Source of the DNA: Melolontha melolontha
Lineage: Eukaryota; Arthropoda; Insecta; Coleoptera; Scarabaeidae
Length of the DNA stretch: 64,000 nt
Reading direction: 5' to 3'
NCBI GenBank assembly: GCA_935421215.2
Contig: OW285235.1
Coordinates: 142,403,718-142,467,717, forward strand
Part shown: piece after piece, positions 34,909-47,279 of the stretch
Numbering within the stretch: the stretch's first letter is position 1
How the letters are laid out: every line of letters starts with the position of its first letter
Translations under genes and position numbers: made by a program
The notes under the pieces: model-generated
Database searches by the model: none
Told to the model about the DNA's origin: nothing
Seen by the model: only the letters and a program-made list of their open reading frames with translations

Positions 34909-36489
34909 ATTATTAATAAAATTTTCAAAAAAACATGGAAAAAGAAAAAGACACTCTGTAAATTCTGCAAATTAGAAGTGACGAATTTTGAACGACATCT
35001 TGAGAGGAATCATATCGAATACAGTGAGGTAAGGGAAATGCTATCTTTCCTAAAAAGCAGTAAAGAAAGGAAAAAATTAATAGGACTGATGAGAAATTCT
35101 GAAAATTTTAATGAGTTCTTAATAGGCAATATAAGGCCCAAATATTGCACTAAAAATAATTCCAGCGACAGAGAATATTATCCTTGTGTTCACTGCAAAG
35201 GTTTATATTCAAAAAGGTATTTAGCACGTCATTCCAAAAATTGTGTTGTGAAAGATGCTAATAATAATTCAGTGAGAGGTAAACATCTGTCAGCCTCACA
35301 AAGCTTAATAGCAATTTCATTAGACAGAAACAAAACACAGCAAAAACTAAGAGTTAAAGAAGAAGTATTTAACGTCATGAAGGTCGACGAAATATCATTA
35401 GCAGCAAAAACTGATGTACTAATATGCCAATTTGGTGAGAATTACCTGAAAAAGCACAAAAGGAAGCAAATCGCGCTTGTATGCTCAAACAAAATGTGAG
35501 AATTAGCAAGACTATTGATAGAGTTAAGAAAAGTCACTAATAATGCTAAGTATGTATTAGCGGATGCCTTAAATCCAATAATGTTTGATGTCGTAGTAGA
35601 ATGTTCGAAAAGAGTTGGGGGATATGACAGCAATACGAATACTTTTAGGGCACCAAGTTTATCGGCACACCTTGGTACGTCACTAAAGCAAGCAAGCGAT
35701 CTTCTTATACGTTTGTTACTTAAACACGACAGTTTTGTAAAATGTCATAATGCAGAACAGAGGATAAAAGAAATTAAACATTTTAGAGAGCTTATTACGA
35801 CCCAGTGGACTATGGAAATTAGTAGTTTGGCGTTTAAAGACCTGAACGAGAAGAAGTGGAATAAACCTCTAATTTTGCCTTTGACAAGAGATATTCTAAA
35901 GTTTAAGAAGTATGTAACCGATATTGCAAATAAGTCTATGGTTATCCTTCGAGAAGACGTCAATGATAAGAAAGAGTATAAAAATTTGGTAGATGCTACT
36001 CTTACGTTAACAATTCTCATAAGAGGAAACGGATTGGTGACGTGCAATACACCATTCTTCAAACTTATCAACAGAATTTCTCATCATTAAATCAAGAAGA
36101 ATATATGAACGTTTTATCAGAATCTGAAAAAATCCTGATTAAACATTACAAGCGTGTTGTAACAGCAGGAAAAGGTAGCAGACCTGTAGTAATTTTGTTT
36201 CCTGGAAATATTCAGAAATATGTGGATGCAATTATAGAAATACGGTATTCTACTAATTTAGTTGCTGCCAGTAATCCATATCTTTTCGGATATCCTGATA
36301 CCAATCATTGGTGTCGAGGAGGTGTTGCAAAAATTTGCAAAAAGGGCTGGTTTAGAATATCCTGACCAAATTTCTTCAAATAAATTTCGTAAACAGATAG
36401 CTACTGTAATGCAAATTTTGAACCTCAGTAAAGAAGAATCCGATCAGTTTGCTCAGTTTATGGGGCATACCAAAAAATGAATTTTACAA

Positions 36490-36552
36490 GTAAATAACTT
36501 ATTATCATATAATATTGTCATTATATTTGTTGTAATGATTTCCATTTCATAG
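36490..36552 (+). other. 63-bp GT-AG intron within the recombinase-like region
   Basis: gtaaataact begins the intron and tttcatag ends it. Removing it joins EFYK to LPQDLYQ, the continuation expected for this protein family. The phase (2) fits both sides. Confidence 0.7.
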
Positions 36553-37103
36553 ATTACCTCAAGATTTATACCAGACAGCAAAAATATCGAAGCTATTAAT
36601 TTTAATGGATAAGGGTGCCGGTGACAAATACAAAGGAAAATCGTTAAATGAGATTGACATTGATCCACAATTAGAAGTCGCAGAAACAGATGATTCTGAT
36701 ACCGAAGATCACCAACTGAAGAAGAATTGTCAAACGATAGTAACAAATATCTCAAAATCCCCACAACCTGTTTCACCCTTATTTCCTAAATCGTGTAGGA
36801 TTGCTAGTGACAAAGGTATTTCATATTTATTTTACTTTTGTTTATAAAATTCTGATTTATTAATAGCAATGAAGATGTTAAGTGTATCTTATTTTTGTTT
36901 TAGTTACGAAAAAAGGGAGAACTCCATGGTCAGATGCTCAAATATCAGTAGTACAAAAATACTTTAAAAGACATATCCAATTAAAACAGCCTTCTAAAAA
37001 GCACGAGTGTGAAGATTTATTAAAGAAATATCAAGATATCTTGCATAATAAAGACTGGGTTAGAATAAAAACGTACATATACAATGTTTACCGAGATAAA
37101 TAA

Positions 37104-37992
37104 TTGATTTTTACTATTAAATAACAATCACTTCTTATTTATGTGTATTTCGCACTTCTCTTGAATCAACGTTTTTGTTTTTTAATATTTAGGAAGGTAT
37201 TGTAGACGAATAAATTTCACTTAATATTGTTTTATTCTAGTTTTATTTTGAATCCATTCGAAATATTTCATTTCGGTGTTGGCAATGGTTTGGAGGAATT
37301 CAAAATTAATATTTTTATAATTCCAATAACAATTGAAGCTATTTTATCTGAAAAAAATATATAAAAGATATTAATTACATGTTTTTGTGAAATTATCTCC
37401 GCAACGGTATACTAAACTATAATTATATAAGAGCACAGTATCAAACCTGACACATATTTATTCCAAATATAAATCATACCACTCACAATATCTTTAATCT
37501 GATTGTGTTTTCCTTTATAAATGTTAGCGCCAACCCTCTTTGTATAGACGGAGGCAACTTCACCTGTCTTGCGTTGCATTTTGTATATATACATACTTAA
37601 CTAACGAATGTGCGAATAAAATGTTTCACAAAGATACAAGTACGCTCGACTATATTGCCTCCGTGACCTGTTGCCAAGTTTTGGAGGAATATTGATGCTG
37701 CTAGTCTATAGAGGCTCATGCGGCTGGCGCTATTAGAATAATGTATATGCGTATAAAACGGTAGCGCCACGTAGTAACATCTCTATAGAACTATATTGTG
37801 TAACTGTAGGAGTGTAATAGTGAAAATGGCCTCCAATCAAAAGTTTGGCAAACGCCTTTTAACTACATATGAACGAGTTTGGTGCTCTTATACACATCGA
37901 TACGTATTGGACTCCACTTTTTCCGCACTGGCCTCCGTTTAGGAGCTCAGTCCGATGATTACGTTTATATTTTGGAGGCGAATTTGACATTT

Positions 37993-37994
<2 letters not shown>
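37104..37994. other. No gene seen
   Basis: AT-rich, with a less AT-rich patch at 37,640-37,960. The patch holds an imperfect repeat (gcgctattagaataatg and gtagcgccacgtag) of unclear nature. Confidence 0.35.

Positions 37995-38036
<42 letters not shown>
37995..38036. repeat. (TA)n tract left of palindrome
   Basis: About 42 bases of TA repeat. Confidence 0.95.
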
Positions 38037-38043
<7 letters not shown>

Positions 38044-38070
38044 ATATAATAACTTCGTGACCTTGGTATG

Positions 38071-38268
38071 ATATGGTAAACCTAATCAGTAGGCGTTTAA
38101 AGGTCTGTATATTACTTCAAAATATATGTATTTAAAAAACTCTACATGTTTCGGCTGTATACGCCTTTTTTTGAAAAAAGGCGTATACAGCCGAAACATG
38201 TAGAGTTTTTTAAATACATATATTTTGAAGTAATATACAGACCTTTAATCGCCTACTGATTAGGTTTA

Positions 38269-38275
<7 letters not shown>
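38071..38275. repeat. 205-bp near-perfect palindrome (inverted pair of a Penelope-LTR-like repeat)
   Basis: The left half (38,071-38,171) and right half (38,174-38,275) are reverse complements with one mismatch found by eye (gcgtttaaagg versus gcgattaaagg) and an almost zero-length centre (tttttttgaaaaaa). Each arm carries gccgaaacatgtagagtttt and ttttgaagtaa. The same unit, more diverged and single, occurs at 38,330-38,470 and 53,880-54,020. (TA)n flanks both sides. Confidence 0.88.

Positions 38276-38320
<45 letters not shown>
38271..38320. repeat. (TA)n tract right of palindrome
   Basis: About 50 bases of TA repeat separate the palindrome from a further copy of the same repeat unit. Confidence 0.95.
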
Positions 38321-38323
<3 letters not shown>

Positions 38324-38470
38324 ACAGTATAGTAATATACTGTCATTTATATTTTATATTCCTTGAAAAAGCCATCATTTTCCGAAATATGTAGGATTGT
38401 TTTAAATATATACATTTTGAAGTAAAACCAGACCTTAAATCGCCAACAAATTGAATTTACCATAACATAC
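38321..38470 (+). repeat. Single copy of the gccgaaacatgtag repeat family
   Basis: Contains atactgtcatttatatt, ccgaaatatgtaggattg, ttttaaatatatacattttg and aagtaaaaccagaccttaaa. It is nearly collinear with 53,880-54,020 and with one arm of the neighbouring palindrome. Confidence 0.75.
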
Positions 38471-38851
38471 AAAGGTCACAAAATAATTATCTATATATAT
38501 ATAGAGAGTTGTAAGTATTATCGACAGAACTATATCTGTAAAATAAAAAAAATCATTTAGTTCACTCTCTATATTTCATAATCATTCGCTACTTCTTCAG
38601 GAGTTCAATTACAGAGTTAAAATTTAGTAAAGACACCACCAAACATATTAAAATTGATTGTCTACATTAAAACATACAATTAACCAGATATTGGTTTCAC
38701 GTTAACTTTTTAAAAACAAATATACATAAATTTCATTTTATGTATACAAGGTAATTCTCAACGTATACACATAAACTTGGAGATTTATTCCTCATGACAA
38801 ATAATGACTGAAAGGTGAATGAAATTGTGGTTAAAGTTTTTTAGTTTCCTA

Positions 38852-39914
38852 TATATCTGTGACGTTTACTTTCAAATAAAGAATACATAGAACATTTTAA
38901 AATAACATCACAGCAAGTGTTCGTAATTATTTCCCATATTCTCGACACACACTTGGGCTTGCCGAATTCACTATGTCCCACTAGCGTGGGCTAAACCAGG
39001 GCCTTGGCGGATTATCTCGGCAGCAGCATTTTCGATTTCGAAATTTTTGCTCAGTATTAACTTAGGTGGCGTACACTATGCTTTTTAAGTGACCCCAAAA
39101 ATAAAAATCAGGAGGATTGATGTCTGGCGACCGAGGTGGCCAGATTATTGGACCACCTCGACCTATCCATCTTTCGAAAAATACATTATCTAGATGTCGC
39201 CGCACTTTCCTCGAAAAATGTGGCGGAGCACCATCTTGGAGAAACCACATAGCTTGTATAACATCAATTGCTACATCTTCGAATCGTCGTAGTGAGTAGT
39301 AGAATGAAAGGGCCAATAAGTAGTCCGTTCACAATTCTAGCCCACACATTCACAGAAAATCTTGTAGTGAGTAACTTGAGGATTCTCCAGGGCCCAATAA
39401 TGCGTGTTGTGGAAATTTTGAATATCGTTACGTGTAAAAATCGCCTCATTCGTAAATAAAACGTTATTGGTAAAGTTTGGGTACAACTGATTCTGATGTA
39501 GCAACCACTCGACGATATTCAAAACCTCCTCCTCGAAATTGACAATGTTTACAGGTCTAATTACTCCACGATGTTGTCCAGGTATCGGTCGAATATTGCC
39601 TTTTTTCCTACCACGTTACACCACACGTAAAAAGGATTCAAATGCCGGATGATATCTATCTGGAAAGCTGTCTGCATAGAGACGAGTCGCAAGCACAGAA
39701 TTTTGCTGTGATTCTCCGTATCCCAGTACCATGTCCAGAGGTTATTCGTTAGAGAAATTATGCACCATAATTTTTATAAACTTTAAATGTGATAACACAA
39801 TTTAAGTGTCACAATGACACAAGCACACTTCAACAACAGTTGCCAAAAATTGAAATTGTTTAGCGCCATCGTAATTTCTATGCATTCTTGATTTGAAAGT
39901 AAATTTTACAGATA
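38852..39914 (-). mobile_element. DD41D-type TIR transposon, decayed
   Basis: The left end atatctgt-gacg-tttactttcaaataaagaa (38,853 on) and the complement of the right end, atatctgt-aaaa-tttactttcaaatcaagaa (ending about 39,914), form imperfect TIRs that continue with tRcatagaa. Neighbouring TA bases fit the target. The transposase remnant lies on the minus strand between them. Confidence 0.72.
39062..39765 (-). pseudogene. DD41D-type transposase remnant with mutated first Asp
   Basis: Starting near 39,765: LDMVLGYGESQQNSVLATRL and YADSFPDRYHPAFESFLRVV (DUF4817 type), an internal loss, then EEEVLNIVEWLLHQNQLYPN. The catalytic part has VLFTNEAIFTRNDIQNFHNT (the usual TDEA is TNEA, so the first Asp is Asn), WFLQDGAPPHFS (second Asp) and SPDINPPDFYFWGHLKS. 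The second and last Asp are separated by 41 residues, as in the 26.6-kb element. The piece 39,316-39,062 is uninterrupted. The HTH region is largely deleted. Confidence 0.77.
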
Positions 39915-41914
39915 TCAAATTCATTCATAATTCAATAAAAATCCGTTATTTACATTTTTTTCAATAAAATTGTCGAAAATTTACTTATTTATTTATGCAC
40001 ACATGCGTATTTTTGAAAATGCCATAGCGCGAAAACACTTAATTAAGCAAGTGTATTGTAAGCTAAGCCATATTGTATAATATTCAAAATGATTATGATA
40101 AATCTTAATACTATTTATACAAGATATTGAGATAGAAAATTTATATAAAATATTAATATTTATCTAAATAACTTACGTTAAAATTTACCTGTTATTCGAA
40201 AATACCCAGCTTGAAAAACAAAAGGCAGAGCAACTCGTTTTTTCCATCGTTCGTTATAGAAGCCATTATCGCTTTTTCGACGCTCTTCACATTAAATCTA
40301 AAAAATCGTAAAATCATCGAATTAAAATATAAAAAGTTACTTAAAACATATATAAATAAAATTAATCTGTAACTGAACACGTAATTTTCCACATCCTGAC
40401 ATTCAAGAGGGGTTAGAAAACAGAATGTTCCAAATCACGAGGAAAAAAACCGTTCCAGCCGCTAATTTGCTGAAAATTCCCATTTCCGTTCCTAAATTCA
40501 CCTACAGAAGAACGAATCGATCCTGATCTTCCATTTTTTGAACAGATACACAGGTATACAGGGGGATACAGGTATCCGTTATTTATACTATAGTATATTT
40601 ATGGGCCTGTAATACTGTAAATACTGAATGCGCGCGCATCAGAATTGCTTTATTCACAAAATCATTAACCTAAAAACATATATATTCTCTTATATCTTCA
40701 AGAGATCATACACATTTATGCGACACACCTCTTTCAAATGACATAATAACGAATGTAATTAATGTAATTAATTTTAACATATCGTTTTTATTTAGTAGTG
40801 TCTACAATAATTTATGTACAGTTTTATAATTTAACAATGCTCCGTTATGATGCACATACATATATATTTTGCAAGCTTCGGTTATGACAAGTATGACAGA
40901 CATGAGGAAACAGGTACACTAACAACAATATTAAGTCTAACATATCTGAAACCTTAAAATTATAACGTAATTGTATAAGAAAGTAATTCTGTTTTAGTAG
41001 AATTGTACCATAACTAAACAAACACTTCGTAATCAAGGCTAAACACCTTCACAATAAATACTAGTTTTAAAGTTAGTTTTTGTTTATTGCCCAAAATGCT
41101 CTAGTTGCTCGAACTTATTATTAACGCGGGACAGTTCCGTTGTTTCATACTTCCCACATCTATATAATGCACATGTATCCACAAAGGTACAGTACATAAT
41201 CATCTTCCATTTATAATAACTGCACATAAATAATGAACTCATAATTAGTTAATTAATTCCGTCGCTCTGATTAGACCTCTGGACTAGTAAATTCGCAGTC
41301 TTACTAATGCCGACACGATGTGCTGTTGGGCTTGCGAAGTGCTTGATATGCGTTACACGAACTTTTAGTTTGGTTTATGGAGGTACATGAACCGTCTGAA
41401 TTATGTTGCTCCAGTCTTATTCATATAGGTAATCTGTTAAAGTAAACGAACGTGTTTTGATAAGAATTCATTATACATAGTTATTTGCTTTATGTTGGTA
41501 AAGAAAAACCTTTCTAAAATAACAAATACTAGCGTTTCTCTTTAGTACTGGTAGTACTAGACTAAGTTTTAGCTTACTTTATGGCTTAGTAATTTGCTTT
41601 GTCGAAAATTCAAACCACATATATATAATGATGATTGTTTGTAATATCGGGCATCTATCATTTTAGTTAATTAAATGAATAGATTTGGTTGAGCAAAACT
41701 ATTTGCATTTAATTACATAAGTTCGTTAAAGATTTCGTAGGATTTTATAAGAGCTGATACATCGTATTCGAATTGCTACACGCAATGTGCAACAATAGAA
41801 GTTCACGAAAACTGACTTTATTAAATTTTGCGCAATCCAATGACCCTCCTTGGACTTACCTTGCGTGGACAGGATGATTTTAAAATTAGAAGCACAAGTT
41901 AGTGCCAACGGCGT
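39915..41914. other. About 2 kb without recognised gene
   Basis: AT-rich; only short ORFs (66 codons at 40,392-40,192 and 63 codons at 41,036-40,845, both minus) without recognisable motifs or signals. Confidence 0.4.
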
Positions 41915-41919
41915 AGACC

Positions 41920-41970
41920 GCAGTGAAGATGCTCATGCGATTCTTGTCGAAACGTTGATAAACTAAACTG
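41920..41970 (+). other. Isolated Penelope-terminus-like motif
   Basis: gtgaagatgctcatgcgatt cttgtcgaaacgttgataaa aligns base for base with the end of the Penelope copy at 56,030-56,076 (ggagatgacgggtgcgatct cgttgaaacgttgagtaaat). Shared invariant parts are gatg, tgcgat and gaaacgttga. No Penelope coding sequence adjoins it. Confidence 0.55.
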
Positions 41971-43570
41971 ACTATAAATTAAAAAAGATGCCAGAGAGAT
42001 TTAAGAGATGTCTGCCGTAGGGGTTATACGTCACGTGGAGAATGTACTTCTGCACCTACTATTCATGATAAGTCTGAATGCAGGAGATGGTTGAATTAAA
42101 GAAAACGTCCCACATTAGAGAAAAAGAACCCACTTTAGTATAAACTTTTCCATAGATAATTTAGACATGATTTAAATAGATATGTAATTGTTAAACATAT
42201 ACAATCTCCAAATATAAATCTCAAAATGCAAAAAGAACCAAAATTCTTGTACGAGCTTGTATAGCACCAGACTGTATATATTACGTGTGCAAAAAAAGGG
42301 AAGGTGATATACGTTTACGAGAGATCTCTGGCGTACGCATTCACAAATTAATTAAACAAATTAATCCTTCTGCAATCCTTAAGACTCTAGTAAAAAGAAA
42401 TACCAAACTTATGCACGTTACTCTTAATTACAGTGAAACGACAAATTTTCTATATAGTCTAACTGCATCAACGTAAATGTTAAATACACAAAAATAATTA
42501 CAAATGGGTGTTATTAATACTAAGCTTTTAAATAAACAAAGAATTGCAAAAATATCCAGGACAAATAAAAAGAATGAAAGATTATTGTGAACTTTATTAA
42601 TGTATTTTACCACAAAGAAATTATTTAAGGTTCAAGACAAAAGGAGGTTAAATTAAAGATTCTTAATTTTTTCGGTATGTGACGATAAATATGCTATTAT
42701 TTATTTCACAAATGAAAGTTTTTGGTAAATATCTAAACAGTTAAATCGGCGTAATTAGTACAACACTCCCTTGCGAGTTGTAGATATAGTTCGAAGATAA
42801 TCTACAGCAATGGAGTCTTTTCTGCTTCACACGTGGTCCTCGATGAAATTTCCGGCCCGCGTGGATTGATTCACTTCTACAGCAGATTCTTCAGTTCTGA
42901 TGATTTTAAACTTGAACGGCCAATCTCAACATCTAATAATTATAAAACCAATATCAGGAACAAAAACGCTGCAATTGTTCAAGAGTACAATAAATCTTCG
43001 GCCTGGACAACGTCAACCCAACCACAAAAATTTAGTTTCAACAAACAATGAATGCGGCCATACAAATCATCTAATTCGGTGTAGTTTTCTTCTAACAAAT
43101 AACCACACAGTGGCACAAAGAAAAAACACAACCGATCTCCCAGAGATTCTTTCGAGTCACACACACAAAATTCTATTATCTCCGCGAAGCGAGTCACGCA
43201 TGCCCATAGGATAGCAAGGACGCAACAGATATATACCGCACCCGCCAAAATATCCTAATATTTTTTTTACTATTTGATTTGCGTTTATATTTAATAAATG
43301 ATATTGTGTATAATTCGTTGTTTTGCATTTTATTAGATTTAGATTTACATTGATTTGACACTTAGTATATATCTCAATCGACATCCTTCATTGTCGTGCT
43401 GCCCCTTATAGGCCTATTAATTACCTATGCAGCGCGGTCGATTATTATCCAATCGCTCGCACTTAACTTTCAATAAAAGTACAGTTGTTAGCGTCTGAAA
43501 TATACATTCTTGCAAGAGTTATTTGAGTTAAATACTAAATAACAGAATAATTTCACCTTACCAATTTTTG
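41971..43570. other. No gene assigned; overlapping short ORFs at 42,800-43,250
   Basis: Between 42,800 and 43,250 the base composition is less AT-biased and three overlapping ORFs of 72-104 codons are open (42,833-43,051 and 42,900-43,214 plus; 43,248-42,979 minus). None has a motif I recognise. This may be a piece of an LTR or of a gene, but I cannot say which. Confidence 0.3.
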
Positions 43571-43578
43571 CATAATGC

Positions 43579-43732
43579 AAAAGTATTTTTAACAATATTA
43601 AAAAAAATATACGTATCTGCGTTTCTGGAGAAGGATATGTTCACAAAAAATATTAATAATGAACTTGTATGGTGTTCTTCACACCATATTTTTAATAGTA
43701 TTTTTTTATATTATTAAAAATACCTTTCTAAA
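43579..43732 (+). repeat. MITE-like repeat with about 20-bp inverted ends
   Basis: The left end aaaagtatttttaacaatatt and right end attattaaaaatacctttc are inverted to each other. The interior is homologous to the repeat in the LINE at 3,505-3,722 (opposite orientation). Confidence 0.7.
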
Positions 43733-44285
43733 TACTAAATATGCAAATAATTGTATAAAACTTACTTGCGGAGATTGTATGAATTTCTGTACAAATCAAT
43801 TACATTAAGGATCCATCATTTACAATAACAAAAAATTAAAAAAACTGCATGATATAACGTTACATATTTTTATTAATTTGACAATACGTATTATGGATCA
43901 TACAGTTCATTTCCATATGCACAACTTTGGTTTATTAAAGTTCAAAAATGATTGTAAGTAGTCATAATCATAAATCGATTTATTCTAAAATGACCCCAAA
44001 GTCCACGTATTTTCTTTTGTAAGTTCTTGTATACATTTTTTTATTGTTTCAAAAAATTTTTCGTAGGAAGTTACTATAAATGATATGATACGCACTATTG
44101 TTACGTCTAAATATTAAATACTAAAACAAATAATAATTAAGGAAAATTGTCGATGTCAAAACTCAATTTAAGTTACTAATCAGTGTTTGCTAGATATATC
44201 AATTAATAAATTAGGATATTAGAATATACGTACATATTTCATGCATGGATTCACCACCGTAAACTAGATACACACATCTACTGGA
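43733..44285. other. No gene seen
   Basis: AT-rich with no supported ORF or element. Confidence 0.4.
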
Positions 44286-44289
44286 GCGT

Positions 44290-45500
44290 CACGGTTACTA
44301 TTGGGTTTTTGAGATAGAAAACTGCCAGATATTGTATAGAGGGTAACAGTTATCGCGATTGATATTATTGGGATGTCCTAGGATTTCCATGCATTCTTGT
44401 ATTTTACAGTTAAACTAATAGGGGTTGTGGGATAAAATCTGGGCAGATTGAAATTGAATTTGGTGTCCAACCTACGTTTACCAAGTTCAGACCCAGTTAC
44501 GCGCAACGCTCTACTACAACACTCGCGTTCCTCAACACGAGTGCTTACCGGACGCTTCGTTTTATTGTATGTATATAATGCTACAGGAGTATGCAATTAT
44601 GTGAACACCATGGGTGTTGAGAAACGGAACTGGACCGTCTAGGGCTAAGGTATTGGTTTATGCTGCATTGGATGTCGTGCTTAGAAGAGTTGTTGTTGAT
44701 TAAGGTATTGGTAACATGGTTGAATTTTTCGCACAAGGAATTAGGTTCAACGATAGAAAAGGCTCTTTGGATTGAGGAGTTTATGACACATGTCTTTGTG
44801 CAGGGTTAGGGTGGCAAACAATATTTAGTTAGGTGTCTGTCGGTATGCGTTGGTTTACGATAAACTGAATGGCCTAATAAACCATCGCAGTAACAATTCA
44901 CTAACAAGCCTGGGAAAGTAAAGGAATCTTTCAACTCAACCTCCATAGTGAATACTGAAATAAATGGATCTGTATTGGAAATTATAGAACTAAAGGTATT
45001 TATTTAAGAAATCACGTTCATGCGGCCAAATAATGAACCTGCGATCAACGTATCTAGGCCAACACTTCGGCCTTCGGCTTAGATGCAAAGGATTTGTTGT
45101 ACGAATACCTCCATAAAGATGTTGGGGATGACACTTGTTCGTAGTAACAATTATAGAATTGGAGACAAGTAGATGTTACTTAGTTTTCACCAAGTCGGCA
45201 ACGACATCAGGTTGGTTATCGGAACATAGGGTTTCTCGGATTATTTGTATGGGGTTAGGTACGAGACTTTGGTGAATAGAAATTCAACATGAAAACTTAT
45301 ATTTGAGGCTTGGCGTAAAATTTGGTCCTTTCAATACGATAAAAATTTTGATGGTCGATAAAGGACGTTTGGAAGGATTGATGACGGTGTGTGAGATAGA
45401 AAACAGTTTTTGGGAAGTTATGGGTAGAAAATATAGGAATTCTCGTGCGTGCTATTGAGGAATAAGATGTTTGAAGGTTTCGGTTGCGTCAAAGGTGATG
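44290..45500 (-). pseudogene. Penelope-like element: RT thumb plus GIY-YIG endonuclease remnant
   Basis: Reading down the minus strand with frame changes: the RT palm end IPNIFMEVF (about 45,110), CWPRYVDRRFIIWPHERD (about 45,010-45,060; the usual catalytic YVDD is YVDR), FTMEVEL (about 44,935) and GHSVYRKPTHTDRYL (about 44,830), the hallmark of Penelope RTs. Then FSIVEPNSLCEKFNHV, and further on the endonuclease region NKTKRPVSTRVEERE (open piece 44,596-44,378) and RRLDTKFNFN. The last recognisable block is PNNINRDNCYPLYNIWQ (about 44,310-44,360), the usual end of Penelope proteins. Family role: target-primed reverse transcription with a GIY-YIG nuclease. The copy is dead. Confidence 0.76.
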
Positions 45501-46479
45501 CGGCCTAAAATATTCCAATGCAAGGAAGATAAAGGAAGGTAAGTTAATGAAAAGCTCCGAATGTATGTAAAAGAGTTTCTTGCAAAATAATTTGAGATCA
45601 CGTAACGGGCTGAAATCGCCCCTTGTGCATTTTTAGACGTTTATTCTGTCATTTTTGAACGGGCCTGTATAGTGTAAGTTTTACGATGATATTTGGTAAA
45701 TTTCGATATTTAAAAATTTATATAATATTTTCTTTTGCTGATATTTATGCTAGTGTTAGATAAAATTAGAAATTTCATCATAGTAATTTTCTAAGTAGAT
45801 TCAATTAAAAATTGCGATATATTGCACTTTGTAGGCAACTTTGTTTTCATATGGTTTGGCTTAATATAGTTCATATTGTGCGATTGTAGATGGCGTTAGA
45901 GTTTTCGATAAAAATGATAGAGTTGGTATAACGTAAACAATTATTTTGGTTATTTGGTTTAAATTATAACAGGCTTCAGGCGAATCTTTATTTCTAAATT
46001 AATTAGAAATTTTATCTGTAGCGAATTCAGTTAGAATTGTCTTTAGTATTTTCATTCAAGATCCCCTTAGTTATTGTAGCATCAGGGTTATCTCATATTG
46101 ATTTTTTCAGGACTACGGTCTTTGTTAAGCAATTCTTAATTATGAACGCAATTAATTAATATTCTTTATTAGTTAAATTTTGAATTTTATTGTCTTAATA
46201 TGAGTGTCGGGTTGCGAAATTCTGGTTCTCTCTTTTCCTGTTGAAGTTTCATCAAATGCGCATTGTGTTGAAGACGTACTTTGTAATTTTTAATGACTTC
46301 TTATATTTTTATCTGATGGGCGTTGGAAACGTTACGTAGTGATCCTTTCTGCAACTTACCAGGTAGGCACTGTGTCTATATTTTTATGGGAAGACTACAG
46401 GCAGTCCAAATTTACTCAATTCGACAGGTTTATTAGTTGTCTATTGCATAAGATTATTGTAATTTAGAGTCATACATTT
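45501..46479. other. No gene seen
   Basis: No ORF or repeat recognised. It may include eroded 5' sequence of the Penelope remnant. Confidence 0.35.
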
Positions 46480-46840
46480 TTTTAGTATATGTTTCAATTA
46501 GTAAATTTAGAGTCAATCGATAACGCTTTAATTTTGCTTGCACACGGTAATCAAAATTTCATTAAGTACTAGGGTCATGTCAAACTTTTTTATTCGATTA
46601 ATTGTTGAGAACGTAAGAAACTTTTCAAAATTGTAAATATTATCACTTTGTAGTATGCTGTAAACCAACATATGTCTATTTGTAGTATATTTTCACTGTT
46701 CAATTTTCTTTATTACGATTGAAAATTGCAGATTAATTGTTCTTTTTTTTTCTAATATTAAATAATCTAATCAGTATACTGGATGTACAAAAATCTTGAT
46801 GTGAGATTTATTGAAAGATTTTTAGATAAATTTCCAACCA
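46480..46840 (+). repeat. Dispersed repeat, copy 2 of the 2,490-2,900 block
   Basis: Shared ordered blocks (aatcgataacg, ttttgcttgca, ctagggtcatgtcaaa, tgttcaattttctttattac, gatttttagataaatt). It lies upstream, in the same orientation, of the block 47,280-47,530 that is shared with 15,800-16,090. Confidence 0.65.
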
Positions 46841-47279
46841 ATTTATTATCTAGACAAAGAATACCATTTACGTATTTATGGTTTAATGATTTAAACACTG
46901 AAATTTTTTTATGCTTATGTGACATCACTTTAAATTTTATTGAAAATGATGTTCATTAATATACTCTATTGTTATTTAAATTTAAGATCAGTACTTAAAT
47001 CCTTCTTAATGCATTTGAATTGTCCATCATTTATTTTTTTAAATTAATATACTGGGTGAGTGATCTACTCGGAGTCACTTATTTACTTTAATTCTATTTT
47101 TTTTTTGTATTCATGAAACATGTTGGTCAATGGTATTGTTGAATTATATTTCATTATTTTATTGTGGCTTATGGGCCTTAGTTAAATTTTTGCACCATTT
47201 TGTCCTGTGAATTTAATCTACTGCAGCATTATTCACTTATATGCTGAATGATTTTTTTCTTGCCTTGTTTTCTTGTTGT
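46841..47279. other. No gene seen; between two dispersed-repeat blocks
   Basis: AT-rich and non-coding. If the two flanking blocks belong to one element, this is its interior. Confidence 0.35.

Larger units (their letters stand above)
33386..37103 (+). pseudogene. Multi-exon zinc-finger / Crypton-like tyrosine-recombinase gene, disabled
   Basis: The exon model is 33,386-33,408, 33,548-33,642, 33,945-34,060, 34,744-34,842, 34,909-36,489, 36,553-36,815 and 36,904-37,103. All introns are GT-AG and the small flanking exons join in phase. The early exons are acidic (SNDSDEDCKFYTQELDD). Exon 5 has a C2H2 finger (LCKFCKLEVTNFERHLERNH) and a second Cys/His cluster (CVHCKGLYSKRYLARHSKNC), then the long shared region with YLKKHKRKQIALVCSNKM, GSRPVVILFPGNIQKYVDAI and FRKQIATVMQILNLSKEESD-QFAQFMGH, which resembles the R-K-x-x-A-T / MGH boxes of tyrosine recombinases; LPQDLYQTAKISKLL follows the next intron. 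The last exon is WSDAQISVVQKYFKRHI. Lesions: TGA in exon 2, TGA at 35,497-35,499 (probably CGA to TGA), frameshifts near 36,045-36,090 and 36,315, and loss of the His/Tyr-box spacing near 36,470-36,480. Confidence 0.68.

Noticed and set aside
38074..38275. Hammerhead ribozyme formed by CTGATTAG and GAAAC in the palindrome unit
   Set aside because: The boxes are in the wrong order for one ribozyme, and CTGATTAG is not conserved in the single copies at 38.4 and 54.0 kb.
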